From the NCBI RefSeq assembly GCF_019192965.1, contig NZ_JAHTKU010000019.1:1-64000 (forward strand): a stretch of DNA of 64,000 nt. Reading direction: 5' to 3'. The notes below the pieces were generated by a model. It worked only from the letters and a program-made list of their open reading frames with translations, did not search any database and was not told the origin of the DNA. The translations under genes and the position numbers were made by a program. The stretch comes from Nocardioides daeguensis. Lineage in GTDB: Bacteria > Actinomycetota > Actinomycetes > Propionibacteriales > Nocardioidaceae. Shown here in pieces: positions 44,826 to 53,922 of the stretch. Every line of letters starts with the position of its first letter. Position 1 is the first letter of the stretch.

Positions 44826-46465
44826 CCACCACACGCAGCAGGCTCCGGCTCGCGGCCACGGGAGGGATGGTCGGCTGCCTGACGCTGCTGGCCGCCGGTC
44901 CCACCGCCACCCCGGCCTCGGCCGACGACGGCGCGACCCCGTCGGCGGGCTACGGCGGGTACAGCACCACGGCCTGGTCGGCCCCGATCCGGGTCGAGGT
45001 CTTCGAGCCGAGCATCCCGATCCCCGTCGAGGCCGGGCAGGCCCAGGTCGAGCTCGACATGGGCTACAGCAAGGTCAAGGCCGACTCGGGGGAGTCCCGC
45101 GGCCGGGCCAGCCTGTTCTGGCCCGGCGACCCGGTGGGCGAGGGGCTGAAGACCTTCGGTGAGCAGCTGGGGCTGCCCTCGACGCCGCTCACCGCGAACG
45201 GCTACCCGATGCAGGTCAACTCGCAGTTCCCCAGCGACACGCCGACCCAGAAGGACGAGTCCATCCCGGGCGCGGTCATGACCACCACCTCCGGCGAAGG
45301 TACGGCGAGCGCGGAGACCGGCTTCTCCCCGGACGGGTCCGTGGTGGGCCCCGACGGAGCCACGGCGGATCCCACGCAGAAGTCGGGCCTGATGGACCTG
45401 TTGAGCGGCCTCACCGGCATGCTCACCGGCGGCGGCCTCGGCGGCCTGCCGGGGGCAGCACCGGCCGGCACGGCGAGCGCGCCGGCCACCCGTGCCTCGG
45501 CGCCCGGCCTGCCGCCGCAGCTCGCGGCCCTGGTCGACGTCGACGGCTACGTCTCCACCAGCAAGATGGAGGCCAAGGACGACAAGGTCGTCGGCGTCTC
45601 CCGGGCCATTCTCGGCGAGGTTCGGATCCTCGGCGGTCTGATCACCCTGGGCGGGGTCGAGACCGTGGCCCGGGCGACCTCCGACGGCAGCACCGGCACC
45701 GCAACAGGCAAGGCCACCTGGGGCACCATGACCATCGCCGGGCAGGAGTTCGGGATCGGTCCCGACGGCGCGATCGCGATGGGGAAGACCACCCCCGTCC
45801 CCGGCCTCGACCGGCTGCCGCTCGACGCGCTCAAGGCGCTCGGCGTCACCATCGAGATCCCGCAGCAGGTCCGCACCGTCGACGGCGACGCCGGCACCAG
45901 CCTGTCCCAGGGCCTGCGGGTCACGATCGACACGCTGCTGCTCGCGCCGCTGCTCAAGGCGCTGCCCACCAGCATCCTCGGTGAGCTGATCCCGGCCCAG
46001 GCCGGCCCGCTCAAGGGCGTCGTGTCCGGCCTGTCCAACCTCGCGCCCAAGGTCGTGGTCACCCTCGGCGTCGCCAGGGCCGAGGTCGACACCGTGCCGG
46101 CGATCTCGATCTCCGCACCGCCGCCGGCCGACGCCGCCGACGCCGCGGCCCCTCCGGCCGCCGCCGAGCAGGCGCCCGCTCCCGCGGCGGGCGGTGTCGG
46201 CGTACCCTCGGCGCCCGCCCCGGCCCCGCTCGGCGCGGCCCCGACGGCCGGGTCGGCTCCGACGGGCGACCTGACGGATGCGGCGCCGGCCAGTGCCGGC
46301 CTGCCCGAGCTGTTCTCCATCCCCGGGATGCTCCTGGTCGCGGCCTTCGCGCTCGCCGCGGTCGCCGGCTCCTGGTTCCGCCGGCTCGGTGCCGCGGCCC
46401 TCGGCATCGGCGCCTCGTGCCCCCACGGCCTCGACAGCGGCCTTCCCGACCTCCGAAAGGCATGA
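44822..46465 (+). CDS. Secreted, C-terminally anchored protein of unknown function
   Basis: A 547-aa exported protein: signal peptide (cleavage near ASA, about 37), a beta-rich region with YGGYSTTAWSAPIRVEVFEPSIP, a glycine/alanine linker (about 200-235), a second beta-rich region (to about 425), an Ala/Pro-rich stalk, and a C-terminal membrane segment (about 505-522) with an arginine stop. It looks like a wall-spanning surface protein with a choice-of-anchor-type end. I do not recognise the family. Coupled to livF by ATGA, so it may present or guide the substrate to the importer. Confidence 0.6.
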   Translation: MTTTRSRLRLAATGGMVGCLTLLAAGPTATPASADDGATPSAGYGGYSTTAWSAPIRVEVFEPSIPIPVEAGQAQVELDMGYSKVKADSGESRGRASLFWPGDPVGEGLKTFGEQLGLPSTPLTANGYPMQVNSQFPSDTPTQKDESIPGAVMTTTSGEGTASAETGFSPDGSVVGPDGATADPTQKSGLMDLLSGLTGMLTGGGLGGLPGAAPAGTASAPATRASAPGLPPQLAALVDVDGYVSTSKMEAKDDKVVGVSRAILGEVRILGGLITLGGVETVARATSDGSTGTATGKATWGTMTIAGQEFGIGPDGAIAMGKTTPVPGLDRLPLDALKALGVTIEIPQQVRTVDGDAGTSLSQGLRVTIDTLLLAPLLKALPTSILGELIPAQAGPLKGVVSGLSNLAPKVVVTLGVARAEVDTVPAISISAPPPADAADAAAPPAAAEQAPAPAAGGVGVPSAPAPAPLGAAPTAGSAPTGDLTDAAPASAGLPELFSIPGMLLVAAFALAAVAGSWFRRLGAAALGIGASCPHGLDSGLPDLRKA

Positions 46466-47043
46466 GCATGACCACTGCAGCCACTCCGTCCAGCCGCGCC
46501 GCCCGACCGCAGGGGCTGCCCCGGGCCGGGGACGCCACCGGCTCCGGCCGGTCCGGGATCGCCCCGCTCAAGGACAACCACTACGCCCTGCTGCAGGTCG
46601 TCCTGTTCTGGGCGGGCGCGATCATGCTCCCGCTCGGGATCGTGGTCATCATCCTGGGCTGGTACGGCGCCGCGAACACGCCCTACCAGTGGGACCAGAT
46701 GTCGTACGTCGTCTCCGGCGGCATGCTCGGCCTCGGCCTGACCTTCGTCGGCGGCTTCCTCTACTTCGGGGCCTGGCTGGCGCGGATCGCGGCCGACGGC
46801 CGGGAGTCGTCCAAGCGGCTCGCCGACACGCTGCTCGTGCTCGCCGAGGTGACCGCGACGACCGCCCGCAGCGACGAGCAGGGCCACGACGTCGGCGCGA
46901 TCCCCGTGGTCGCCGGCGGTGGCACCACCATGCACCGCCGCGACTGCGCGCTGATCGCGCACCGCGAGGATCTGTCCCCGGTGGGGGAGGACAACGCGCA
47001 CCTCGCTACGTGCCGGGTGTGCCGGCCGACCGCCCGGCACTGA
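46462..47043 (+). CDS. Two-segment membrane protein with C-terminal Cys/His cluster
   Basis: A 193-aa membrane protein with a disordered N-terminus, two membrane segments (about 43-66 and 80-104), a short coiled-coil (about 107-130) and a C-terminal HRRDC...CRVC cluster that could bind zinc or another metal. Unknown family. ATGA overlap with the secreted-protein gene and GAAAGG 6 bases upstream make it the last gene of the importer operon. Its 3' end overlaps the convergent MFS gene by 38 bases. Confidence 0.65.
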   Translation: MSMTTAATPSSRAARPQGLPRAGDATGSGRSGIAPLKDNHYALLQVVLFWAGAIMLPLGIVVIILGWYGAANTPYQWDQMSYVVSGGMLGLGLTFVGGFLYFGAWLARIAADGRESSKRLADTLLVLAEVTATTARSDEQGHDVGAIPVVAGGGTTMHRRDCALIAHREDLSPVGEDNAHLATCRVCRPTARH

Positions 47044-48193
47044 GCTCCACCTCCTCGCCCGCGCGGTTCCCGAACCAGCGGGCGAGGGGGAGCAGGCTGA
47101 GGACCAGCACCATCGGCACCACGAAGCCGAACCGCAGCTCGTCCTGCCCGACGACACCCGTCAGCACGGCGCCCAACAGGCCGCCAACGTAGTTGAACTG
47201 GTTGAACCGCGCGATCACCGCGTCGACGCGCTCGACCGAGCCACCGGCGATCCGCGCCGCGGCCGAGAAGCTCAGCGGCGCGACCACGGAGATCCCCGCG
47301 CCGGTCAGCGTGAAGCCGAGCACCGCGACCGGCCAGGTCGGCGCCGCCGTCACCACGACGAGCCCCCCGCACGCGATCACCGCACCGACGCGCAGGACCG
47401 GCGTGACGCCGTACCGCTCGACGAGGGAGTCGCCCGCGAGCCGCACCAGCAGGCTGGCGACGAGGTAGGGGAGCGTCGCCAGCGCCACCCAGCGCGAGGG
47501 CGCGTCGACGACCTCGTCGAGGTAGACCGCGCCCCACGTCTGGGCGGCGGTGTCGACCATGTAGAAGACGACCATGCCGAGGCCGACCATCAGGATCGGC
47601 CGCCACGGGACCGCCAGGTCCGCTGCGGCGGCCGGGCTCCCGGCGTCGCCGGGCTCGCGGGGCAGGAAGGCCGCCCCGGCGACCACCAGCGGCAGCACGG
47701 TGATCAGCGCGGTCCACGCCAGGTCGACGTCCGCCGTCGCCAGGGTCACCGCGGCGCCCACCAGCCCGCCGAAGGTCCACGCGCCGTGGAAGCTCGGCAG
47801 GATCGTGCGCCCGTAGTGCCGCTCCAGCACCACGGCCTGCATGTTGGTGGTCGCGTCGACCATGCCCAGCCCGACGCCGTACACGCCCACGCCGAGCAGG
47901 TACGCCGGCCACACCGGCGCCGCGAGCATCAGCGCCGCGCCGCCCGCGACGAGCACCAGCCCGGCCCGCAGCACCCGGGCGCTCGCCACCCGCACCGACA
48001 GCCGCTCCGCCAGCACCGAGCCGGCGCCGGCGAGCAGCACGATCGCCAGCAGCACGCCGGAGATGCCGAGCTCGGAGAGGTCCCAGCGGTCCTTGACGTC
48101 GGGCAGTCGTGTGGTGAGGCCGATGAACACGAAGCCCTGCGTCGCGAAACCGGCGGCGATCGCGAGCCGGTGACGCCGGAGAGTGGGGGGCAT
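47006..48193 (-). CDS. Major facilitator superfamily transporter
   Basis: A 395-aa inner-membrane transporter with about 12 hydrophobic segments. The ATHQGFVFIG-like first segment is followed by a TTRLPDVKDRWDLS loop typical of the YbjJ/fucose-permease-like MFS group. The substrate cannot be inferred. The ATG at 48193 has AGGA about 9 bases upstream. It is divergent from a phosphatase gene (46-base gap) and its 3' end overlaps the convergent membrane-protein gene. Confidence 0.85.
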   Translation of the reverse strand: MPPTLRRHRLAIAAGFATQGFVFIGLTTRLPDVKDRWDLSELGISGVLLAIVLLAGAGSVLAERLSVRVASARVLRAGLVLVAGGAALMLAAPVWPAYLLGVGVYGVGLGMVDATTNMQAVVLERHYGRTILPSFHGAWTFGGLVGAAVTLATADVDLAWTALITVLPLVVAGAAFLPREPGDAGSPAAAADLAVPWRPILMVGLGMVVFYMVDTAAQTWGAVYLDEVVDAPSRWVALATLPYLVASLLVRLAGDSLVERYGVTPVLRVGAVIACGGLVVVTAAPTWPVAVLGFTLTGAGISVVAPLSFSAAARIAGGSVERVDAVIARFNQFNYVGGLLGAVLTGVVGQDELRFGFVVPMVLVLSLLPLARWFGNRAGEEVELSAGRSAGTPGT

Positions 48194-48238
48194 GCGGGGA
48201 TCCTGCCACCGTCGAGGGGCCGCTGGCAGGATGTCGGC

Positions 48239-48799
48239 ATGGCCGACTCCGCGTTCCTGGTCCGGCACGGTCCCACGGCCTGGAGCATCTCCGGCCAGCA
48301 CACTTCCCGCACCGACCTCCCGCTGCTCCCCGAGGGCGAGGAGGCAGCCCGGGGCCTCGCCGCGCGCCTCGCCGGCACCACCTTCGCGGAGGTGCTGACC
48401 AGTCCGCTGCAGCGCGCCCGTCGTACCGCCGAGCTCGCCGGTCATCCCGAAGCCGAGGTGTGCGACGACCTCCTCGAGTGGGGGTACGGCGACTACGAGG
48501 GCCGCACCACCGCGGAGATCCGCGCGGAGGTGCCCGGCTGGACCATCTGGACCCACCCGAGCCCCGGCGGCGAGCCGGCCGCGGCGGTCGCCGCCCGCTG
48601 CGACCGCGTCGTGGACCGGATCCGCGCCGCCGACGGCCCGGTCCTCGTCTTCGCCCACGGCCACGTGCTGCGCGCCCTCGCCGCCCGCTGGCTCGGGCTG
48701 CCGGTCGCCGACGGCCGCCTGTTCCGGCTCGACACCGCGACGCTGTCCGAACTCGGACACGAGCGGGAGACCCCGGTCCTGCTGCGCTGGAACAGCTGA
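48239..48799 (+). CDS. Histidine phosphatase-family protein
   Basis: A 186-aa phosphoglycerate-mutase-like phosphatase. The catalytic RHG is at 9-11 (FLVRHGPTAW), further phosphate-binding arginines are in SPLQRARRT, the acid in EWGYGDYEG, and the second histidine in VFAHGHVLR. A signature of broad-specificity phosphatases; substrate unknown. CAGGAT ends 6 bases before the ATG, implying a leaderless mRNA. Confidence 0.88.
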   Translation: MADSAFLVRHGPTAWSISGQHTSRTDLPLLPEGEEAARGLAARLAGTTFAEVLTSPLQRARRTAELAGHPEAEVCDDLLEWGYGDYEGRTTAEIRAEVPGWTIWTHPSPGGEPAAAVAARCDRVVDRIRAADGPVLVFAHGHVLRALAARWLGLPVADGRLFRLDTATLSELGHERETPVLLRWNS

Positions 48800-48860
48800 A
48801 CCCCGACGCACCCGGCCGAGGTGCTTGACGAACGGCCCGCCGCGCAGCACGGTGTCGATC

Positions 48861-49556
48861 ATGGCGACCGATGAGCCCGGTCCGCCCCGCGGCGGGCCCG
48901 ACGGGGTGCGGGTGGAGTGCCCCCGCTGCCCCGCTCCCGTGGCCGAGGTGGGAGACGGCCGGTGGTCCTGCCCGGACCACGGCATCGTCGTCCCCCTGTG
49001 GCGGCCGCAGGCCTCGTCCTACGAGGAGTTCGCCGCGCACCTGCTCCGCGTCGGGAGCTTCCCGACCTACCTGCCCTGGCCCCTCGGGCCCGGCTGGTCG
49101 GTCAGCGACTTCGCGGCCGTCGTCTCCGACGGCGACGCGCCCCGCGCCACCATGGCCTGCGTCGCCGGCACCAGCCAGCTCGACGGCCCGGTCGACGTCA
49201 TGGTGATCACCGAGGAGCCCGGCACCGGCTTCGGGGCCCGGGTCGCCGGGCTCTCGACCGCCGGCGAGACCGAGCTCCTCGACCCGGGGCACGAGGTCGG
49301 CGACGGGCCGGCACCGGTCCGGGTCCGCGTCGACCAGTACCCCGTCGGCCTCTGGCCGGTCTCGGTCAGCACCTCCCCCGGGGAGTGGGACCGCTCGGTG
49401 CTGGCCGGTGAGGCCGGGGGGCGCTGGCTGTGGCTGGTGCTGCGGCCCGCCTCCGCGATCCTGCTGCTGCGCGACGACTGGATCCTGCGCGACATCTCGG
49501 CCACCGGGCCCCAGCTGGTCGCCCTGCCGTTCGGTGGGCCGGCACCCTCCTGGTGA
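48861..49556 (+). CDS. DUF6758-like protein with N-terminal zinc ribbon
   Basis: A 231-aa soluble protein. An N-terminal CPRC...CPDHG cluster (about 17-39) looks like a zinc ribbon; the rest is a globular domain with SSYEEFAAHLLRVGSFPTYLPWPLGPGW, and resembles a family found widely in Actinobacteria beside a PHP-domain gene (DUF6758 from memory). No function known. The ATG 48861 is preferred over an upstream TTG at 48825, which adds non-conserved residues. Confidence 0.65.
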   Translation: MATDEPGPPRGGPDGVRVECPRCPAPVAEVGDGRWSCPDHGIVVPLWRPQASSYEEFAAHLLRVGSFPTYLPWPLGPGWSVSDFAAVVSDGDAPRATMACVAGTSQLDGPVDVMVITEEPGTGFGARVAGLSTAGETELLDPGHEVGDGPAPVRVRVDQYPVGLWPVSVSTSPGEWDRSVLAGEAGGRWLWLVLRPASAILLLRDDWILRDISATGPQLVALPFGGPAPSW

Positions 49557-49644
49557 TCCAGGTCTCGGTCGCGACTTTCCCGATTCCTGCTCTCCGGCTC
49601 GCTCGGATGCGAGACCATCCCCAGCGGACCCCGAGGAGGCCCGC

Positions 49645-51600
49645 ATGGCGCGGAACGCGCAGGCGCTGCGGCGTCGTACGGCAGAGGCGATCGCGCAGCG
49701 GTCGGACATCACGGTTCGGACCCGGAACGCCCCGAGCGGCGCACGGGCCCGGCTGCGCTACGAGTTCGACAACACCATGGCTCGGGGAACACCGGCCCTG
49801 GTGGCCTGGCTGTTCGCCGTCACCGTGCTGCTGGTGGTCGTCTTCGCCGTCATCGACGTCGTGTCCGGGATGCGCGAGGACCACCTGGGCTTCTGGGAGG
49901 CCGCGTTCCAGGCCTTGCTCCACGCGCTCGACCCCGGCACCGTCGCCGGCGACACCGGCGCCCGCTGGACGTTCATCGTCACGATGCTCGTCCTCACCGT
50001 GGCGGGCCTGTTCATCGTCAGCGCCCTGATCGGCGTGATCGCGGCCGGCATCGACGCCCGGATCGCCGAGCTGCGGCGCGGCCGGTCGGTCGTCCTCGAG
50101 AGCGACCACTCGGTCATCCTCGGCTGGTCGGACTCGATCTTCACCGTCATCAGCGAGCTGTCCCTCGCCAACGAGAGCCGCCGCCGCCCGGTGGTCGCGG
50201 TGCTCGCTGACCGCGACAAGGTCGAGATGGAGGAGGAGATCCGGGCCAAGGTCCCCGACCTGCGCGGCACCCGCGTGGTGTGCCGCTCCGGGGCGCCGTC
50301 CGACATCGACGACCTCACCATCGTCAACCCGACCTCGGCCCGCTCGGTCGTCGTCCTGTCCGGCGACGGCTCCGAGCCGGACCGCGACGTGATCAAGGCG
50401 CTGCTCGCGCTGCGCTCGCTGCTCGCCGTCGGTGAGGGTCCCCGGGTCGTCGCCCAGCTGCGCGACCCCGCCCACCTCGAGGTGGCCCGGCTGATCGGCC
50501 GGGACCGGCCCGGCGGTGTCTCGCTGCTCGACATCCGCGAGACCGTCGCCAAGCTGGTCGTGCAGACCTCGCGCCAGTCCGGCGCCGCGGCCGTCTACCG
50601 CGAGCTCTTCGACTACGAGGGCGACGAGATCTACTTCCTCGAGCAGCACCCGCTCGCCGGCTCGTCGTACGCCGACGCACAGCTGCACTACGACCACCTG
50701 ACCGTCATCGGCGTGGCCGACGGCGGCCTCGTCGAGCTCAACCCGCCGGCCGAGACGGTCGTCGGGAACCGCTCGCTCGTGGTGATCGCCGAGGACGACT
50801 CGGTCCTCGCCACCGCCCCGCGCTCGGCCGCAACCATCGACGAGGGCGCGTTCGCGGACCACCCCGGCGAGGAGCAGCGCCCGACGCATGCGGTGGTGCT
50901 CGGCTGGAACGAGCGGGCGCCGATCATCCTGCGTGAGCTCGACCGCTACGCCGCGCCCGGTTCGACGCTCACGGTCGTCACGGAGCACGGCGCCCCCGGC
51001 GTACCGGTCACGGCGAGCCTCGCCGTCACCGTCGTCGAGGCCGGCACCACCCGGCGCGACGTGCTCGACGAGCACGTCCCACCGGACTGCGACCAGGTGA
51101 TCGTGCTCTGCTACTCCGACGACCTCGACGCCGAGGCGGCGGACGCCACCACCTTGATCACGCTGCTCCACGTGCGCGACATCCTCGCCCGCTCGCAGAG
51201 CAGCGCGCCGGTCATCAGCGAGATGATCGACGACCGCAACCGGGTCCTCGCCCAGGTCGCCGACATCGACGACGTCGTGGTGAGCGGCGAGATCGTCAGC
51301 CTGATGGTCGCCCAGCTGTCCGAGGACGCCCGGATCGAGCCCGTCTTCCACGACCTCCTCGAGGAGGAGGGCAGCGAGATCTACCTGCGCCCGGCCGAGT
51401 GGTACGTCGTCCCCGGGCGCGAGGTGGCGTGGGCGACCGTGGTCGCCGCGGCCGCCCGGCGCGGAGAGACCGCGATCGGCTTCTCCTCGGTCCGGCTGGC
51501 CGAGCCCGGCTCCCGGGTCGGGGTCACGGTCAACCTGGCCAAGAGCGAGACGGTGGTCGTCGAGCCCGGCGACCGGGTCGTGGTGCTCGCCGAGCTCTGA
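49645..51600 (+). CDS. CASTOR/POLLUX-like ion channel with RCK domains
   Basis: A 651-aa membrane protein related to plant symbiosis channels CASTOR/POLLUX and bacterial potassium-channel-type RCK proteins. A basic N-terminus is followed by two membrane segments (about 50-75 and 108-135) with a pore-like loop containing HALDPGT, then two RCK/TrkA-N-like domains, the first from VILGWSDSIF (about 153), the second from VVLGWNERAP (about 415), each with a C-terminal subdomain. GAGGAGG precedes the ATG. It lies 50 bases before a leaderless PHP gene. Confidence 0.85.
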   Translation: MARNAQALRRRTAEAIAQRSDITVRTRNAPSGARARLRYEFDNTMARGTPALVAWLFAVTVLLVVVFAVIDVVSGMREDHLGFWEAAFQALLHALDPGTVAGDTGARWTFIVTMLVLTVAGLFIVSALIGVIAAGIDARIAELRRGRSVVLESDHSVILGWSDSIFTVISELSLANESRRRPVVAVLADRDKVEMEEEIRAKVPDLRGTRVVCRSGAPSDIDDLTIVNPTSARSVVVLSGDGSEPDRDVIKALLALRSLLAVGEGPRVVAQLRDPAHLEVARLIGRDRPGGVSLLDIRETVAKLVVQTSRQSGAAAVYRELFDYEGDEIYFLEQHPLAGSSYADAQLHYDHLTVIGVADGGLVELNPPAETVVGNRSLVVIAEDDSVLATAPRSAATIDEGAFADHPGEEQRPTHAVVLGWNERAPIILRELDRYAAPGSTLTVVTEHGAPGVPVTASLAVTVVEAGTTRRDVLDEHVPPDCDQVIVLCYSDDLDAEAADATTLITLLHVRDILARSQSSAPVISEMIDDRNRVLAQVADIDDVVVSGEIVSLMVAQLSEDARIEPVFHDLLEEEGSEIYLRPAEWYVVPGREVAWATVVAAAARRGETAIGFSSVRLAEPGSRVGVTVNLAKSETVVVEPGDRVVVLAEL

Positions 51601-51638
51601 CCAGCTGCGACGGCCTGCTCGGCGTACGTCCTGACCAC

Positions 51639-51644
51639 TACGCT
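51639..51644 (+). promoter_or_regulatory. -10 box for leaderless PHP gene mRNA
   Basis: TACGCT, then CAGCGC, then GTG at 51651. The same 12 bases precede the ferritin-like gene at 58205. Confidence 0.55.
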
Positions 51645-51650
51645 CAGCGC

Positions 51651-52523
51651 GTGACGATCGACCTCCACACGCACTCCAGCGTCAGCGACGGCACCGCCTC
51701 GCCGGCCGACCTGGTGCGCGCGGCCGCTGCCGCCGGGCTCGAGGTCGTGGCGCTGACCGACCACGACACCACCGCCGGCTGGGACGAGGCGGCCGCGGCG
51801 GCGGAGCAGGCGGGGATCGGCCTGGTCCGCGGCATCGAGATCAGCACCCGTCACCGCGGCGCCGGCGTCCACCTGCTGGCCTACCTCCCCGACGCCGACG
51901 ACGCGGCGCTCCAGGCCGAGCTCGGCCGGATCGTCGAGGGCCGCGAGGCGCGGGTGCCGTCGATGCTCGCGCGGCTGCGCGAGCTCGGCATCCCGGCGAC
52001 AGCGGAGGCGCTCGCGGAGGTCAACCCCGACAACCGGGTCACCGGTCGCCCCCACGTCGCCGACCTGCTCGTGCGGCTCGGTGCGGTGAAGGACCGCGAC
52101 GAGGCCTTCGCCCGCTACCTGTACGACGGCGGCCCGGCTTTCGTCGACCGGTACTCCGCCGACCTCGTCACCATGATCGGCCTGGTCACCGCCGCCCGCG
52201 GCGTCGCCGTGGTCGCGCACCCGTGGGGCCGGGGCTCGGCGGCGGTGCTCGACGAGGCGGCCTTCGCCGAGCTCGCCGAGGCCGGCCTCGCCGGGATCGA
52301 GGTCGACCACCTCGACCACGACCGGGCCGCACGGGGACACCTGCGGGGGATCGCCTCGCGGCTGCGCCTGGTCGTCACCGGCTCCAGCGACCACCACGGC
52401 ACCGGCAAGACCGGGCACGACCTCGGGTGCGAGACCACCGCACCGGACCAGCTGGACCGGATCCTCGAGCGGGCCGCCGTACTCGGCTCGCCGACGGGGC
52501 TGGCCGGGAAGGTCCGCCGATGA
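51651..52523 (+). CDS. PHP-domain metal-dependent phosphoesterase
   Basis: A 290-aa cytosolic protein of the TrpH/YciV type. Metal ligands are visible in DLHTHSSVSDG (4-14), LTDHDT (about 35-40), the RGIEIS glutamate (about 62), VVAHPWG (about 186) and TGSSDHHG (about 244). Homologues hydrolyse 3'-phosphates of nucleotides or short RNAs from the 5' end. GTG is supported by the TACGCT box 6 bases upstream. It overlaps the MarC gene by 4 bases. Confidence 0.9.
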   Translation: MTIDLHTHSSVSDGTASPADLVRAAAAAGLEVVALTDHDTTAGWDEAAAAAEQAGIGLVRGIEISTRHRGAGVHLLAYLPDADDAALQAELGRIVEGREARVPSMLARLRELGIPATAEALAEVNPDNRVTGRPHVADLLVRLGAVKDRDEAFARYLYDGGPAFVDRYSADLVTMIGLVTAARGVAVVAHPWGRGSAAVLDEAAFAELAEAGLAGIEVDHLDHDRAARGHLRGIASRLRLVVTGSSDHHGTGKTGHDLGCETTAPDQLDRILERAAVLGSPTGLAGKVRR

Positions 52524-53128
52524 TCGACGCCGTGCTGCTCGTCGAGGTCTTCGTGACCCTGTTCGTGATCATGGACCCGGTCGGTACCGTGCCGATCTTC
52601 CTGTCCCTGACCGCCGGCCGCAGCCCGGCCACCGCCCGGCGCGCCGCGTGGCAGGCCGTCGCGGTGTCCTTCCTGGTGATCACGCTGTTCGCCCTGTTCG
52701 GCCGGCAGATCCTCAACTACCTGCACATCTCGCTGCCCGCGCTCCAGTGCGCAGGTGGCCTGCTGCTCCTGCTGGTCGCTCTCGAGCTGCTGACGGGCAA
52801 GCAGGACGAGCTCACCGCGTCGGCCGACGCCAACATCGCGCTGGTCCCGCTCGGCACCCCGCTCCTCGCCGGCCCCGGCGCCATCGTCGCGACCATGCTC
52901 TTCGTCCAGGACATCGGTACCTGGCACGACGGCCTCTCGGTGGCCCTCGGCGTGCTCGGCGTGCACCTCGCCCTGTGGGCCGCGATGCGCTACTCGCTGC
53001 CGATCCTGCGCCTGATCCGCGACGGTGGTGTCCTGCTCGTCACCCGCATCGCGGGTCTCCTGCTCTCCGCCATCGCCGTCCAGCTCGTCGCCGACGCCGT
53101 CCGCGCCTTCATCGCCGGCGAGGGCTGA
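52520..53128 (+). CDS. MarC-family membrane protein
   Basis: A 202-aa inner-membrane protein with about six hydrophobic segments and the family pattern VIMDPVGTVPIFLSLT near the N-terminus, repeated in the second half as PLLAGPGAIVATMLF. The role of MarC is unknown (it was once tied to multiple antibiotic resistance, later disproved). Coupled to the PHP gene (ATGA), as in other Actinobacteria. It converges with the SDR gene 6 bases after its stop. Confidence 0.9.
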   Translation: MIDAVLLVEVFVTLFVIMDPVGTVPIFLSLTAGRSPATARRAAWQAVAVSFLVITLFALFGRQILNYLHISLPALQCAGGLLLLLVALELLTGKQDELTASADANIALVPLGTPLLAGPGAIVATMLFVQDIGTWHDGLSVALGVLGVHLALWAAMRYSLPILRLIRDGGVLLVTRIAGLLLSAIAVQLVADAVRAFIAGEG

Positions 53129-53134
53129 TCAACG

Positions 53135-53896
53135 CTACTTGCGGCCGAGGGACTGGAGGCGCTGCAGAGCGGAGCGGGGGACCAGGCGGCTGGCGGTGAC
53201 GATCGCCTTGTAGCGCTTCGAGGGGATCGACATCGCGCGGCCGCGGTCGAAGTCGGCGAGGGCGTCACGGACCAGGCGGTCCGGCTCGAGCCAGAGCAGC
53301 CGGGGTGCCGACGCCTCGCGGTCGACGCCGAGGCGCTGGTGGAACTCGGTCCTCACGAAGCCCGGGCACAGGGCCATCACGGTGACGCCCTGCGCGGCGT
53401 ACTCCTGGTGGGCCCAGGCGCTGAACGAGTTCACCCACGCCTTCGCCGCGCTGTAGGTGCCGCGAGGCAGGAAGGCGGCGACGCTCGACACGTTGATCAC
53501 GCCGCCGTGCCCGCGCTCGACCATGCCGCCGAGCGCCGCGTGCGTCAGCCGCAGCACCGCACGCACCAGGACGTCCTGCTGGGCCTGCTCGACGTCGACC
53601 GGGTTGTCCAAGAAGCGCTCCTTGAGACCGAACCCGGCGTTGTTGACCAATAGGTCGACCGGGGCGGACCGGTCCGCCAGCCGCGCCTCGACCCGGGCCA
53701 GCGCCTCGGCCGAGGTCAGGTCGGCGGACAGCACCTCCACCCCGACGCCGTACGACGACCGGAGCTCCTCGGCGACCGAGGCGAGCCGGACCTCGTCGCG
53801 GGCCACCAGGACCAGGTCGTCGCCGCGGGCGGCGATCTGGCGGGCGAACTCGAGGCCGATGCCGGCGGTGGCGCCGGTCACGAGAGCTGTGGGCAT
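53135..53896 (-). CDS. Short-chain dehydrogenase/reductase
   Basis: A 253-aa classical SDR oxidoreductase. The cofactor loop TGATAGIG is at 7-14, NNAGFG near 88, and the catalytic triad in NVSSVAAF (Ser) and YSAAK (Tyr about 150, Lys about 154). The ARDE segment after strand two suggests NADP preference. Substrate unknown. TAGGGT lies 6 bases before the ATG, and its complement is also the promoter core of the divergent ParA gene. Confidence 0.92.
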   Translation of the reverse strand: MPTALVTGATAGIGLEFARQIAARGDDLVLVARDEVRLASVAEELRSSYGVGVEVLSADLTSAEALARVEARLADRSAPVDLLVNNAGFGLKERFLDNPVDVEQAQQDVLVRAVLRLTHAALGGMVERGHGGVINVSSVAAFLPRGTYSAAKAWVNSFSAWAHQEYAAQGVTVMALCPGFVRTEFHQRLGVDREASAPRLLWLEPDRLVRDALADFDRGRAMSIPSKRYKAIVTASRLVPRSALQRLQSLGRK

Positions 53897-53902
53897 GCCG
53901 CC

Positions 53903-53912
53903 ACCCTAGGGC
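53903..53912. promoter_or_regulatory. Shared two-way -10 core of SDR and parA genes
   Basis: The palindrome CCCTAGGG gives TAGGGT on the minus strand (6 bases before the SDR start) and TAGGGC on the plus strand (10 bases before ATG 53923). Transcription in the two directions must compete for the same ten base pairs. Confidence 0.5.
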
Positions 53913-53922
53913 GTGATCGGGC

